From a virus, in the IMG/VR virus record IMGVR_UViG_3300025162_000021, positions 62,001 through 126,000 of that record: 64,000 bases of DNA; one strand, 5' to 3'. The position numbers and the translations under genes were made by a program. Below, piece after piece: positions 8,589 to 15,444 of the stretch (position 1 is its first letter; each line of letters begins with the position of its first letter). Under the pieces are notes generated by a model. That model saw nothing but the letters and a program-made list of their open reading frames with translations. It ran no database searches and was not told the DNA's origin.

Positions 8589-8957
8589 ATGGCGATATCG
8601 AAAGAGATTTGTGAGAGCTTCAGGACAGACTTTGCGGCCATGTCCAAGCTGTTCGAGGCCAAATACGGGCTTCGCCTCGATCTCGGCAGGATCACGTACA
8701 ACATGACGGAGCTTCGGGTCAAGTTGACCGGCACCGATATGTCCGCACAGCCAGCGAAGACTTCGGTCTACGGCGTCGCTGTCCATGTTCCTGCAATCGG
8801 CATCAAGTTCAAGTTTCCCGGTAAGCAGGCTGTCTACACGGTTATGCGTATCAACGAGCGAGCTTCGAAGAACAAGATTCAGGTCCAGACGGACCGCGGA
8901 GCGCGGTACGTGCTCTCCCTGGAGCAGTATCAGCGGGCGATCATCGTAACTAAGTAA
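8589..8957 (+). CDS. Hypothetical protein, 122 aa
   Basis: Strongly biased GC-rich codons as in other genes behind this promoter type. Alpha/beta sequence with basic C-terminus; no family recognised. It is followed by about 700 nt without protein coding. Confidence 0.6.
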   Translation: MAISKEICESFRTDFAAMSKLFEAKYGLRLDLGRITYNMTELRVKLTGTDMSAQPAKTSVYGVAVHVPAIGIKFKFPGKQAVYTVMRINERASKNKIQVQTDRGARYVLSLEQYQRAIIVTK

Positions 8958-9091
8958 AGAAAAATATAAGGGATGCAAACGCCTTAGGTGCCCGAGTAGC
9001 CTCCGTGAAATAGCGGTAAGGGGCGGGACGAACACCTCAAACGGATAGCCTGTGGATAGCAATCGTCCACTCCGGTACGAGTAAGCCGGGT

Positions 9092-9172
9092 AGTTCTTGG
9101 GGTTGGAGGCGCAACCGCTCAGCGAGGATTGATCATCTCGCTGAGAGACACGTTCGAGTCGTGAAAGAATTG
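9092..9172 (+). tRNA. tRNA-like element with 9-bp anticodon-type stem
   Basis: Acceptor AGTTCTT/AAGAATT, D arm GGTT/AACC, T arm CACG-TTCGAGT-CGTG. The middle arm is a 9-bp stem (CTCAGCGAG/CTCGCTGAG) with a 10-nt loop lacking a clear T33-anticodon, so no identity is assigned. Could be a decoy or an internal domain of the surrounding RNA. Confidence 0.35.
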
Positions 9173-9461
9173 TCTGACAACATGTACGGGCCACCCACTG
9201 CATGCGTAAGGTTTTGGTCGGTGGATAAAGTGCTAAAGGGGATCGCCGTCAGAAGCGTAATCTCTGCATAAAGTTGGGTGTGAGTCCTGATGCGTGTCTA
9301 CGAGTACGGTAGGAAACTCGTAGGGCAGATCGCGTGTACTAAGTCAGCGACGGGAAGGTGGAAGGCCCTCGTATTTTTCTGATGAGGTCCTAGCTGAAGG
9401 AGCTAGAGACATACTCCCAAAATCGGCGATAGCCCATCATACTAATTACTATATTAAACAT

Positions 9462-9530
9462 AGCAGGGAGAATGGGATTCAGTGAGGTCTCATAAGCCTT
9501 ATCTCGTCGGTCCGACTCCGACCTCTGCTA
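9462..9530 (+). tRNA. tRNA with CAU anticodon (Met or Ile2)
   Basis: Acceptor AGCAGGG/CTCTGCT, anticodon loop CTCATAA, T arm GTCGG-TCCGACT-CCGAC with the non-standard T54C55 change to TC. CAU could be elongator Met, initiator, or Ile2 after lysidine modification. Lies inside non-coding block A. Confidence 0.75.
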
Positions 9531-9652
9531 TAGGTACTAGCGAGTTTTGACCTCGCCATCAGACCGAAGGTAGCAACTCGCCTCAAGTAGTTGCCATCGT
9601 AGGTACCGGATGATTACGGTTCGCGAGTCCTTCTTCTTCGTTTCTCTCCTTT

Positions 9653-9675
9653 GAAGCTGGCCAGCTTCTCTTTTT
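9653..9675 (+). terminator. Terminator-like hairpin ending RNA block A
   Basis: Perfect 16-nt palindrome GAAGCTGGCCAGCTTC followed by TCTTTTTC. Confidence 0.6.
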
Positions 9676-9703
9676 CTCAAATCTGTTTTCTAAGGAATGT
9701 ATC

Positions 9704-9874
9704 GTGGTTACTAAGGAACTTGGTGAGTGTAAGATTTGTGGCGTGCCGCTTTTTGCTGAGGGGCTTAGTCCTCGCCAGCTTGAGGCTTTCGGGGCCACAG
9801 GAATGTGTCCTGATTGCAGTCGCAAGACGTACAAGTCGATGAAGGATGATCCCTACCCTGATTGGGACGATTAA
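9704..9874 (+). CDS. Small zinc-ribbon protein, 56 aa
   Basis: GTG start at 9704 with AAGGA seven nt upstream. GECKICGVPL and GMCPDCSRKT give two Cys-x2-Cys pairs 25 residues apart, a treble-clef or ribbon layout, then an acidic PYPDWDD tail. Lies between two non-coding RNA blocks. Reminiscent of small phage zinc-finger proteins; function unknown. Confidence 0.75.
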   Translation: MVTKELGECKICGVPLFAEGLSPRQLEAFGATGMCPDCSRKTYKSMKDDPYPDWDD

Positions 9875-9883
9875 ACGAACGAA

Positions 9884-10005
9884 GGGGGTGTGTTGATTCG
9901 AAGCTTATGAAGATTAGATCCAACGGAAATGCCTAAAACACGAACGGATCTGTACCTTAAACGGTTGCTTTGTAAGTTGACGGGGAGTCAAATCCCCCAC
10001 CTCCA
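9884..10005 (+). ncRNA. tmRNA-like or insertion-bearing tRNA-like RNA, about 122 nt
   Basis: 5' GGGGGTG pairs with 3' CACCTCC (7 bp) before an A discriminator. The 5' strand continues TGTTGATTCGAAG, resembling the conserved 5' end of tmRNA, and the 3' strand carries a T-arm-like GGGG-AGTCAAAT-CCCC. An internal AGATCC/GGATCT stem lies between. At 122 nt it is too long for a tRNA and far too short for a normal tmRNA. A frame from the internal ATG exists but is not convincing. Confidence 0.4.
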
Positions 10006-10015
10006 CTATTACTAT

Positions 10016-10088
10016 GCGTCATTCGTATAATGGCTAATTATTCCATCCTTCCAAGTTGGAGATAAGGGTTCAATTCCCTTATGACGCT
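10016..10088 (+). tRNA. tRNA-Gly(UCC)
   Basis: Acceptor GCGTCAT/ATGACGC, anticodon loop CTTCCAA, T arm AAGGG-TTCAATT-CCCTT. One mismatch in the anticodon stem. Confidence 0.88.
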
Positions 10089-10612
10089 TTCACTGATTTG
10101 TTTTCGAGGGTCAATACCTGAAGGCCCGCCAAAGATGACTACTAAGCCAGGTAGAGAGATCGGAGCTGCTCAAATCGTGCAGCGGTGATGATTGAACTCT
10201 ATTTGAGGCCATCTAGATTATGAATCAGAATCCTCGCATTCGTGTGAGACTAATAATTTGTAAAAGAAGGTGTAGGCTACATAAGATCGGTCGTCGAAGT
10301 TAGCCGAAACAAACTATGTGCATGACCCGTCCCACAGAGAACGTTGTTCTCTACCGGAAAGCTCGCGTGGCAAGCGTTAATCGCGAGACGGTTTCAATCA
10401 CCGTAAAGTGTTGTGAGCCTTAGAGTATTGAGGCAAGAGTGATATACTAATATCGACTATTATGGTACAATCTCCCTCGTGATTCATGGGGACTGCCTTA
10501 GCGAGCCTACTGAGGAGGAAGCAGTATTTTGGGGAGAATCACGTAACACTTATTGACAACCATATCTAAGTGCACCCGTACGATAACCGGGTTCTTTTTA
10601 AGGTAGCAATAA
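10089..10612 (+). ncRNA. Long non-coding, probably structured RNA block B
   Basis: No plausible gene. Visible stems include AGAGAAC-gtt-GTTCTCT near 10340, CTCGCG/CGCGAG, a T-arm-like ACGGT-TTCAATC-ACCGT near 10395, and nested GTGATTC/GAATCAC enclosing ACTGC/GCAGT at about 10480-10545. Ends with ACCCG/CGGGT plus TCTTTTT at 10574-10597. Together with 9884-10088 it may be one RNA carrying a tRNA, parallel to block A. Confidence 0.4.
10574..10597 (+). terminator. Terminator-like hairpin ending RNA block B
   Basis: ACCCG/CGGGT stem with 9-nt loop followed by TCTTTTT. Confidence 0.45.
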
Positions 10613-11095
10613 TTGAAGTCAAAAGATGTATCTAAGTTCGATATTGATTGGCAAGTTTTTAGGGTTAGCTTAAAGAAGCTAACAACGAATATAGATAAGG
10701 CCGAGGCGTCCGCCGAATACTTAATGGAGCATCCTAACCGAGCAGATCGGGAAAGGATACTGAATTACTTGCAGGGACTCGCGATCGCTTATCGAGGCCA
10801 AGAAAGGAAAGATGTAGAGGATATTGCCGAATCTTTATCTGAATTACCCGTATCGGATGAGAACAAGATAAATGTAGACTTTAGTAAGTATGATAAGAAA
10901 ACTCTGCTAGGTGTTGCACGTGATCTAATGTCTCGTACAGTAAAGTGGTTGAAAAAGGGATATAGACACGAGGAGCAAATATCGTTTTTGAAGAGTCTTC
11001 TTAAGTATATTGGTGCTACCAATATTGAAGACGAGTTAGATGATCAGATACTACTTTCAAAGACTGTGCCAAACACACATAAGTTTCTATTTTAA
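10613..11095 (+). CDS. Hypothetical helical protein, 160 aa
   Basis: TTG start with AAGG upstream. Highly charged, all-helical sequence (KKTLLGVARDLMSRTVKWLKKG), no motif recognised. Sits between RNA block B and tRNA-Gly. Confidence 0.6.
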   Translation: MKSKDVSKFDIDWQVFRVSLKKLTTNIDKAEASAEYLMEHPNRADRERILNYLQGLAIAYRGQERKDVEDIAESLSELPVSDENKINVDFSKYDKKTLLGVARDLMSRTVKWLKKGYRHEEQISFLKSLLKYIGATNIEDELDDQILLSKTVPNTHKFLF

Positions 11096-11097
11096 AT

Positions 11098-11169
11098 GCA
11101 GTATTAACTCAGTGGTAGAGTACGTGCTTGCCAAGTACGAGGCCAAGGGTTCAAATCCCTTATACTGCT
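11098..11169 (+). tRNA. tRNA-Gly(GCC)
   Basis: Acceptor GCAGTAT/ATACTGC, D loop AGTGGTA, anticodon loop TTGCCAA, T arm AAGGG-TTCAAAT-CCCTT. Canonical. Confidence 0.93.
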
Positions 11170-11175
11170 CTCAAT

Positions 11176-11246
11176 GGCCCATTCTTCTAAAGGTAGGAAG
11201 GGAGACTTTCAATCTTCAAACGTCGGATCGTTACCGGCATGGGCTA
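11176..11246 (+). tRNA. tRNA-Glu(UUC) with unusual T loop
   Basis: Acceptor GGCCCAT/ATGGGCT, anticodon arm GGAGA-CTTTCAA-TCTTC, T stem GTCGG/CCGGC but T loop ATCGTTA, which lacks T54 and A58 of the consensus. Otherwise standard length. Confidence 0.75.
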
Positions 11247-11270
11247 TATCTACAATGTGAGGTTCTCTAA

Positions 11271-11450
11271 ATGAAGACTAAATTGTACAAAATTGTTACT
11301 GCAAAGGACGACCAGTGGCTTGAATCGAAGGTCAATGATCTTCTGCCAAAGGGATGGGAACCCCTGGGGGCCCCTTTTGTGGGCCAGAGTTACGCCCATC
11401 AGGCAATGGTTATGATCTCCGAAGATTCTTGGACAGGCGGCCCGAGATAA
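11271..11450 (+). CDS. DUF1737-like small protein, 59 aa
   Basis: Starts MKTKLYKIVTAKDDQWLESK and continues VNDLLPKGWEPLGAPF, the compact pattern of the DUF1737 family (KGWEP-x-G). Function of the family is unknown. ATG lies between two tRNA genes. Confidence 0.7.
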   Translation: MKTKLYKIVTAKDDQWLESKVNDLLPKGWEPLGAPFVGQSYAHQAMVMISEDSWTGGPR

Positions 11451-11460
11451 TATAATTTAT

Positions 11461-11534
11461 GGCTCTGTAGTGGAATGGTTAACACACCTGTTTCTCAGAC
11501 AGCGAGAGTCCCGGTTCGAATCCGGGTAGAGCTA
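11461..11534 (+). tRNA. tRNA-Glu(CUC)
   Basis: Acceptor GGCTCTG/TAGAGCT with wobble pairs, anticodon loop TTCTCAG, T arm CCCGG-TTCGAAT-CCGGG. Complements the UUC isoacceptor at 11176. Confidence 0.88.
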
Positions 11535-11592
11535 AATTCTATAATAGCTAAGGCGATATCTCCGACTAATTAATTTAGGAGCGTTGAATAAA

Positions 11593-11919
11593 ATGGGTAA
11601 GTTTGATATTGGAGTAAACCAGGAACTTTTCGATCCTGAGGATATTACAGGACATATTGACGAGAAATCATATCTCAAATATATCAGGAAATTCCAGGGA
11701 CTCGGTCACAGATACGGAGATGAAATTTCCGATCAGATTATGTCGGACGCTTTAGATATTCTCACTGCAACTGCTCGAGCGAAAAATTGGGAAGGTGTTT
11801 TGGAAGACCTGGCTGAATCCGATGCCTTCTATGAGATCACTACAGTACTAGCGCAGAATTTTATCGACGGCATCGAGGATAATTGGATCGGTCCTATTCA
11901 GGGATCCAATAGTCGCTGA
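11593..11919 (+). CDS. Hypothetical protein, 108 aa
   Basis: ATG at 11593 chosen because AGGAG lies 11 nt upstream; an in-frame TTG at 11584 is too close to it. Acidic, helical; no family recognised. Confidence 0.6.
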   Translation: MGKFDIGVNQELFDPEDITGHIDEKSYLKYIRKFQGLGHRYGDEISDQIMSDALDILTATARAKNWEGVLEDLAESDAFYEITTVLAQNFIDGIEDNWIGPIQGSNSR

Positions 11920-11981
11920 AAATAGAAAATAGTATGGAGCTCGACGCTCTATATTGTATACATACAAAGGAGAACCTATAT

Positions 11982-12167
11982 ATGAAGGCAAAGAGAACGA
12001 ACCGCAAGGGGCGTATTGCGGGATCGACCTCAGTCACTATTGATGAGGCGGAGACCATCGAGAAGATGTATGCGAAGGCTCAGGCGACTATCGTCCGAGA
12101 CATCGCGAGGGACACCGATCGATCCGTCAGTACTGTCAGGCGCGTAGTTTTCGGCACTCTCGGTTAA
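11982..12167 (+). CDS. Small helix-turn-helix protein, 61 aa
   Basis: ATG at 11982 with AAAGGAG upstream is preferred to an in-frame ATG at 11934. Basic N-terminus, then TIVRDIARDTDRSVSTVRRV, a helix-turn-helix pattern (about residues 37-56). A TATATTGTATAC box at 11950 may be its promoter. Possible transcription regulator of the tRNA region. Confidence 0.6.
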   Translation: MKAKRTNRKGRIAGSTSVTIDEAETIEKMYAKAQATIVRDIARDTDRSVSTVRRVVFGTLG

Positions 12168-12200
12168 ATTACAAACAAGGGGCTTAATCGCCCCTAATAT

Positions 12201-12274
12201 GACTCCATCGTTTACGTTGGCTAAGACATCACCCTGTCACGGTGAAGTAGGCGGATCGACACCGCCTGGGGTCG
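12201..12274 (+). tRNA. tRNA-Asp(GUC) with A54 T loop
   Basis: Acceptor GACTCCA/TGGGGTC, anticodon arm TCACC-CTGTCAC-GGTGA, T arm GGCGG-ATCGACA-CCGCC. T54 is replaced by A, as in tRNA-Glu at 11176. Confidence 0.82.
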
Positions 12275-12614
12275 TCAAAGTCCAACCGCAGTCGGGAAAC
12301 GCGGCACTGGCAGCTACAGAGTGTATCCTTCACTCATAAGGATGTAGTACTTTCAAACCGGCAAAGAGTTCAAAGCTTGAGAAAGGGATCGGATCCCCGG
12401 AGGCAGGAAGAGACGTACGTCGGTATTCCAGACTCTTTTTTTAATTAAAACAATTAAGATTAAATAAATAAGGTTGCTGGTTGATTCTACCTCGCGCCTA
12501 AACCAACATATGAGCGGGGTTCGTTGCAAAGAATCGGAAAACCTTGAGGAGCATAATGCTCACGAAGGAAACAAGATGTGGTTTTCGAAGTTTCCATTCC
12601 AGTAATTTTCTTAT
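12275..12614 (+). other. Non-coding spacer with tRNA-like remnants
   Basis: No gene seen. Contains a T-arm-like GGG-ATCGGAT-CCC near 12390 and a TATCCTT/AAGGATG hairpin near 12330 that never assemble into a full tRNA, a T7 tract at about 12437, and GATTCT/AGAATC plus GAGCATAATGCTC stems at 12490-12570. Could be degraded tRNAs or structured RNA. Confidence 0.35.
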
Positions 12615-12696
12615 GGGTAGGTCACCTAGTGGCGATGGTAGCGGTCTGTAAAACCGTGACGTAGAAACACCGAAGGTTCGAGTCCTTCTCTGCCCA
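12615..12696 (+). tRNA. tRNA-Tyr(GUA)
   Basis: Acceptor GGGTAGG/TCTGCCC, anticodon arm GCGGT-CTGTAAA-ACCGT, long class II variable arm, T arm GAAGG-TTCGAGT-CCTTC. Confidence 0.92.
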
Positions 12697-12910
12697 GTAC
12701 CAGTCTAATTCACTGCGGACTTAAATTCAAGTGACGTCATGATGCCCGAGAATTATCCGTTCAAATTACTGCTGGTCAAAACGTAAAAAGAAAAGCAGCG
12801 CATTGTGGGTCCCTGCGTCATGTGCCCATAAAAAAAGAGGTGGTTGTCAGGCGCCTCGTCCGGTAGAACTGATACGAGGGTGGTTCCTTGTGCAGCTGAC
12901 TATTTTTTAT
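12697..12910 (+). other. Non-coding spacer with hairpins
   Basis: No gene seen. Partial tRNA-like pairing ACCAGT/GCTGGT spans 12700-12777 without recognisable arms. A GTCAG/CTGAC plus CCTCGT/ACGAGG nested hairpin followed by TATTTTTT (about 12850-12908) resembles a terminator. Confidence 0.35.
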
Positions 12911-12990
12911 GCCTCGGTGGTGGAATGCATACATGCTGGTCTTAGAAACCAGTGCCGAAAGGATTGAGGGTTCAAATCCCTCTCGGGGCA
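12911..12990 (+). tRNA. tRNA-Leu(UAG)
   Basis: Acceptor GCCTCGG/TCGGGGC, anticodon arm CTGGT-CTTAGAA-ACCAG, long variable arm, T arm GAGGG-TTCAAAT-CCCTC. Class II as expected for Leu. Confidence 0.92.
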
Positions 12991-12996
12991 ATATAA

Positions 12997-13154
12997 GGTT
13001 ATCCGATCGACTAGTATACAGGCCAAGAGAGGTCGAGTCCAGGTTCGGATTAAAGCGATTACTCGTGGCGAGGCCTTGCTAGCTTCCCGGGTGCTTGAGC
13101 GTAAGGGGGCCAGAACACAGCCCCGCAGCTTGTATATGGTAACCTTTTGTTTTT
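12997..13154 (+). other. Structured spacer bounded by AAGGTTA/TAACCTT
   Basis: About 155 nt between perfect 7-bp outer repeats, with inner GGGGC/GCCCC and GGCC/GGTC hairpins and a T-rich 3' end (CCTTTTGTTTTT). No gene or complete tRNA seen. A 7-bp repeat at this distance can occur by chance. Confidence 0.3.
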
Positions 13155-13271
13155 CGGGTGGTGGCCCAGCGGTAGAGGCGGAAGTTATAAAAATGTGTCT
13201 CGTTCAGTAGACATTAACCGCAGCATAAAATAAGGAACTTCTAGTCGTAGGTTCGAATCCTACCTGCCCGG
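13155..13271 (+). tRNA. tRNA interrupted in the anticodon loop by about 44 extra nt
   Basis: Acceptor CGGGTGG/CTGCCCG, D arm GCC-CAGCGGTAGA-GGC, anticodon stem GAAGT/ACTTC, T arm GTAGG-TTCGAAT-CCTAC are all intact. The anticodon loop is 51 nt (13186-13236) instead of 7 and holds an ATGT(G)TCT/AGACAT hairpin. Amino-acid identity depends on how or whether the insert is removed. Far too short for a group I intron. Similar inserts occur at 19773 and 33207. Confidence 0.7.
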
Positions 13272-13355
13272 CCTATAGACACTTGCAGCAATCAAATAAA
13301 AACAAATCTGTAAAATTTGAAAAAGCGTGTCTAGTTTTTAAAGTAAGGAGTACAT

Positions 13356-13526
13356 ATGGGAATTGGTGATATGGTTAAACTGAAGAGCGGTGGGCCTAAT
13401 ATGGTGGTGGTATCCTCAATAACCAGAGATGGCTTATGCTGGGTCACAACTAATTGGTTTGGGAAAGATTCAGACGTTAATGTTTACGAAGATTCCTTCC
13501 CAGTAGACTGTCTTTATACTCCATAA
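13356..13526 (+). CDS. YodC/DUF2158-like small protein, 56 aa
   Basis: ATG after AAGGAG. The N-terminus GIGDMVKLKSGGPNMVV is the diagnostic block of the DUF2158 (YodC) family, followed by a Trp-containing beta segment. Family function unknown. Confidence 0.75.
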   Translation: MGIGDMVKLKSGGPNMVVVSSITRDGLCWVTTNWFGKDSDVNVYEDSFPVDCLYTP

Positions 13527-13532
13527 GATTAC

Positions 13533-13605
13533 GGCGTCGTAGCCCAAAGGCAGAGGCAATGGACTTAAAATCCATACAGTTTGGGTTCGAGTCCCAATGG
13601 CGCTA
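13533..13605 (+). tRNA. tRNA-Leu(UAA) with class I variable loop
   Basis: Acceptor GGCGTCG/TGGCGCT, anticodon arm ATGGA-CTTAAAA-TCCAT, T arm TTGGG-TTCGAGT-CCCAA. Variable loop is only ACAGT, unlike bacterial Leu tRNAs, which have a long variable arm. Confidence 0.85.
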
Positions 13606-13609
13606 TTGT

Positions 13610-13682
13610 GGCTTCTTAGCCCAAAGGCAGAGGCGATAGTTTCAAAAACTATACAGTCTGGGTTCGAGTCCCAGAGGAGCTA
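13610..13682 (+). tRNA. tRNA-Leu(CAA) with class I variable loop
   Basis: Acceptor GGCTTCT/AGGAGCT, anticodon arm ATAGT-TTCAAAA-ACTAT, T arm CTGGG-TTCGAGT-CCCAG, variable loop ACAGT. Body nearly identical to the tRNA 77 nt upstream, so the two are duplicates with changed anticodons. Confidence 0.85.
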
Positions 13683-13720
13683 TTTTTAGCGGTTCCGTCA
13701 GAAGATGATTGTTGTAAAAC

Positions 13721-13805
13721 GACCCCCGTTCTGGACATCGGTCTTCTAAACCGATTCCATTAAATAGTTCAGCGGAGGTGTGAGGTTCAACTCCTCCGGG
13801 GGCCA
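13721..13805 (+). tRNA. tRNA-like, anticodon UCU (Arg), displaced D-arm architecture
   Basis: Acceptor GACCCCC/GGGGGCC (one mismatch), T arm GAGG-TTCAACT-CCTC. The anticodon hairpin ATCGGT-CTTCTAA-ACCGAT, extended by TGGA/TCCA, begins only about 10 nt after the acceptor. D-loop-like TAGTTCAGCGG follows it, before the T arm. Same order as at 15981 and 23117. Confidence 0.45.
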
Positions 13806-13880
13806 TCGAGAGTAAATGAAATTAGGGTTCGAGTCCCTTCGAAATCACTGAGAACTAATTACATTACAAAAGGAATACTA

Positions 13881-14471
13881 TTGAAGAAATTCACCTGTGT
13901 TTTCGTATTGATCTTTGCGTTATGTAATGGTTATGCAGCTCCGTTCTTTCCTGATTTTCAATGGCCCATGGGAAACGGATATGGTAATGATGTAAAGATA
14001 ACTAGTCCTTTCGGTTACAGAAGCGATGTCTTTTTACCTGGTCAAGGCGGCGATGATAGCTCAATGCACTTCGCCTTAGACATGATTCCGAAGGATGGAT
14101 CGTATAAAGTAGTACCTATCCTGGCAGCTTACGACGGTACAGCAGTTGATGTGTACCCTGCACCAGGCGGCAAGTTTAGAGGTCATCCCACTTTCGGTGG
14201 ATGTGTACTTCTGAAGCATGATTTGGGTATTGTAGATGGTAAGCATATATATGCATACACCTTCTATGCTCATATGAAAGAAGTAGATATTTCTACGAAA
14301 GAGAAAGTTAAGAAAGGCGAACTTATAGGAGTTATGGGTAGTACTGGTAAGTCTGACGGAGCTCACTTACATTTTGAGATCAGGTTTGATCCACGGAATT
14401 TCCTGCAGGTTACCTCGCCTCCTAAAATATTCATGACATGCACGTCTCTTATACAGTTTAATAGGAAATGA
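13881..14471 (+). CDS. Secreted M23-family metallopeptidase
   Basis: 196 aa from a TTG start after AAAGGA. Signal peptide MKKFTCVFVLIFALCNGYA, then a LytM/lysostaphin-type domain: FGYRSDVF and HFALDMIP (first His and Asp ligands) and HLHFEIRF (HxH motif). Such enzymes cut peptide cross-links of peptidoglycan in the periplasm; a phage role in lysis or exclusion is likely. It sits in the tRNA island rather than with structural genes, as accessory cargo. Confidence 0.85.
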   Translation: MKKFTCVFVLIFALCNGYAAPFFPDFQWPMGNGYGNDVKITSPFGYRSDVFLPGQGGDDSSMHFALDMIPKDGSYKVVPILAAYDGTAVDVYPAPGGKFRGHPTFGGCVLLKHDLGIVDGKHIYAYTFYAHMKEVDISTKEKVKKGELIGVMGSTGKSDGAHLHFEIRFDPRNFLQVTSPPKIFMTCTSLIQFNRK

Positions 14472-14472
14472 A

Positions 14473-14667
14473 ATGGATGAAGTGAAAGATGTACCTATTG
14501 TACCCCCTAAAGAAGAGAAGGTAACGTACACCGTCTTAGGATCGACAGGTCTTTTCAGAGAGGAAGGTATTGTCAATGAGCGATGGACTTATAATGGAAT
14601 GACTTTAGTATCCTTTAAAAATAAATCTATTGTGGTGAATTCTGATATTTGCGTTCCTGTAGAGTAA
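14473..14667 (+). CDS. Hypothetical protein, 64 aa
   Basis: Starts one nt after the peptidase stop, so translated with it. Acidic N-terminus and a beta-rich C-terminal half. No family recognised. Confidence 0.6.
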   Translation: MDEVKDVPIVPPKEEKVTYTVLGSTGLFREEGIVNERWTYNGMTLVSFKNKSIVVNSDICVPVE

Positions 14668-14673
14668 TTACAA

Positions 14674-14744
14674 TCTTCCTTAGATCAATGGTAGATCGCA
14701 GGCCTTTGGATCCTGCTACGCTTGTTCGATTCAGGCAGGGAGAA
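14674..14744 (+). tRNA. tRNA-Gln(UUG)
   Basis: Acceptor TCTTCCT/AGGGAGA, D arm GATC/GATC, anticodon loop CTTTGGA with a C-T mismatch closing the stem, T arm GCTTG-TTCGATT-CAGGC. Confidence 0.82.
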
Positions 14745-14756
14745 TTAGCTATTTTC

Positions 14757-14828
14757 GATGTTCTGTAGCTCAACTGGAAGACCAGAGACTTCGAGTCTCA
14801 CTTAGTCTGATCCAATTAAGAGAAATCA
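14757..14828 (+). tRNA. Degenerate tRNA-like, anticodon UCG
   Basis: D arm GCTCAACTGGAAGA and anticodon arm GAGA-CTTCGAG-TCTC are recognisable, acceptor GAT(g)TTCT/AGAAATC needs a bulge, and the T arm is replaced by a CTTA/TAAG hairpin with 12-nt loop. Possibly a decaying Arg tRNA. Confidence 0.35.
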
Positions 14829-14829
14829 A

Positions 14830-14900
14830 TCCTCGTTCGTATAAAAGTGGTACAAGGGTCTCTGAAACCCTAGGAGGTTGGTCAGTACAACCACGGGGAA
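14830..14900 (+). tRNA. tRNA-Gln(CUG) with unusual T loop
   Basis: Acceptor TCCTCGT/ACGGGGA, anticodon arm AGGGT-CTCTGAA-ACCCT, T stem GGTTG/CAACC with loop GTCAGTA instead of the TTCRANY consensus. Confidence 0.78.
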
Positions 14901-14996
14901 TAAATTGAACTTCGCCGAAAAGTAACTACCAATTATAGTAGAGGTTCAATATGAAATGTTTGAAGTTAGGTTCAAGCCCTAGCAGGACAATCAACA
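14901..14996 (+). other. Orphan T arm and hairpins
   Basis: TTGAAC/GTTCAA encloses CTAC/GTAG at 14905-14949, followed by an isolated T arm TTAGG-TTCAAGC-CCTAG near 14967-14983. No acceptor partner is found, so probably a tRNA remnant. Confidence 0.3.
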
Positions 14997-15071
14997 TCTA
15001 GATGTAGCTCAGTTGGTAGAGCGGGTGGTTTGGGACCATCAGGTCGGAGGTTCGACCCCTCTTATCTAGAC
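14997..15071 (+). tRNA. tRNA-Pro(UGG)
   Basis: Acceptor TCTAGAT/ATCTAGA, D arm GCTC-AGTTGGTA-GAGC, anticodon loop TTTGGGA, T arm GGAGG-TTCGACC-CCTCT. Confidence 0.93.
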
Positions 15072-15096
15072 TAAGTATTTATATGAGGGTAGAGTT

Positions 15097-15435
15097 GTGA
15101 TTATAAGAAAATTCTTGTTAGGAGCAGAGAAAGAGGGAGTTGCCTTAGCCAGCGGCATCAGTGATTTTATCACTGGTCTTGAGTCGACCCCTGGAGTCAA
15201 GGTTCTTGAAAAGACGACTAAGCATATCGTCGTGGCTTTAGAAGCCAACATCGATATTATTTCTTCGCGGGCGCCTTTTCAGAAGGCATTCGATGACTTG
15301 GAAGCTAAGGTCAAGAAAGACATCGAGGCTTTAGGTAACGTTACTGTGAGGGACGTTGTGGACTTTGACATTAACGTGGTGAAGCGTCTGTACTTGTTCG
15401 TCAAAAAGGTAGTCCAGAAGATTTTTAAAAAGTAA
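15097..15435 (+). CDS. Hypothetical protein, 112 aa
   Basis: GTG start after GAGGG. Helical, strongly basic C-terminus (VKKVVQKIFKK) that could be amphipathic or nucleic-acid binding. No family recognised. Confidence 0.6.
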   Translation: MIIRKFLLGAEKEGVALASGISDFITGLESTPGVKVLEKTTKHIVVALEANIDIISSRAPFQKAFDDLEAKVKKDIEALGNVTVRDVVDFDINVVKRLYLFVKKVVQKIFKK

Positions 15436-15444
15436 AGTCCAATA

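Larger units (their letters stand above)
8958..9675 (+). ncRNA. Long non-coding, probably structured RNA block A
   Basis: No plausible gene in 8958-9652. Many local stems are visible: CTACGAGT/ACTCGTAG around 9300-9325, CCTAGCT-gaagg-AGCTAG near 9390, CTCAGCGAG/CTCGCTGAG at 9118-9145. A tRNA (9462-9530) lies inside, and the block ends in a perfect GAAGCTGGCCAGCTTC hairpin plus T tract at 9653-9675. Size, tRNA neighbourhood and embedded tRNA resemble the phage GOLLD and ROOL ornate RNAs, but no family-specific motif was verified. Confidence 0.45.

Noticed and set aside
9395-9440. Hammerhead ribozyme suggested by CTGATGAG at 9380
   Set aside because: The required GAAA after stem II and a matching stem III cleavage site are missing.
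8958-9460. Group I intron or RNase P RNA
   Set aside because: No P/Q/R/S-type core or RNase P signature blocks were found on reading the stretch.
12700-12777. Possible tRNA bounded by ACCAGT/GCTGGT
   Set aside because: T-loop-like TTCAAAT has no paired stem and no anticodon arm is visible.
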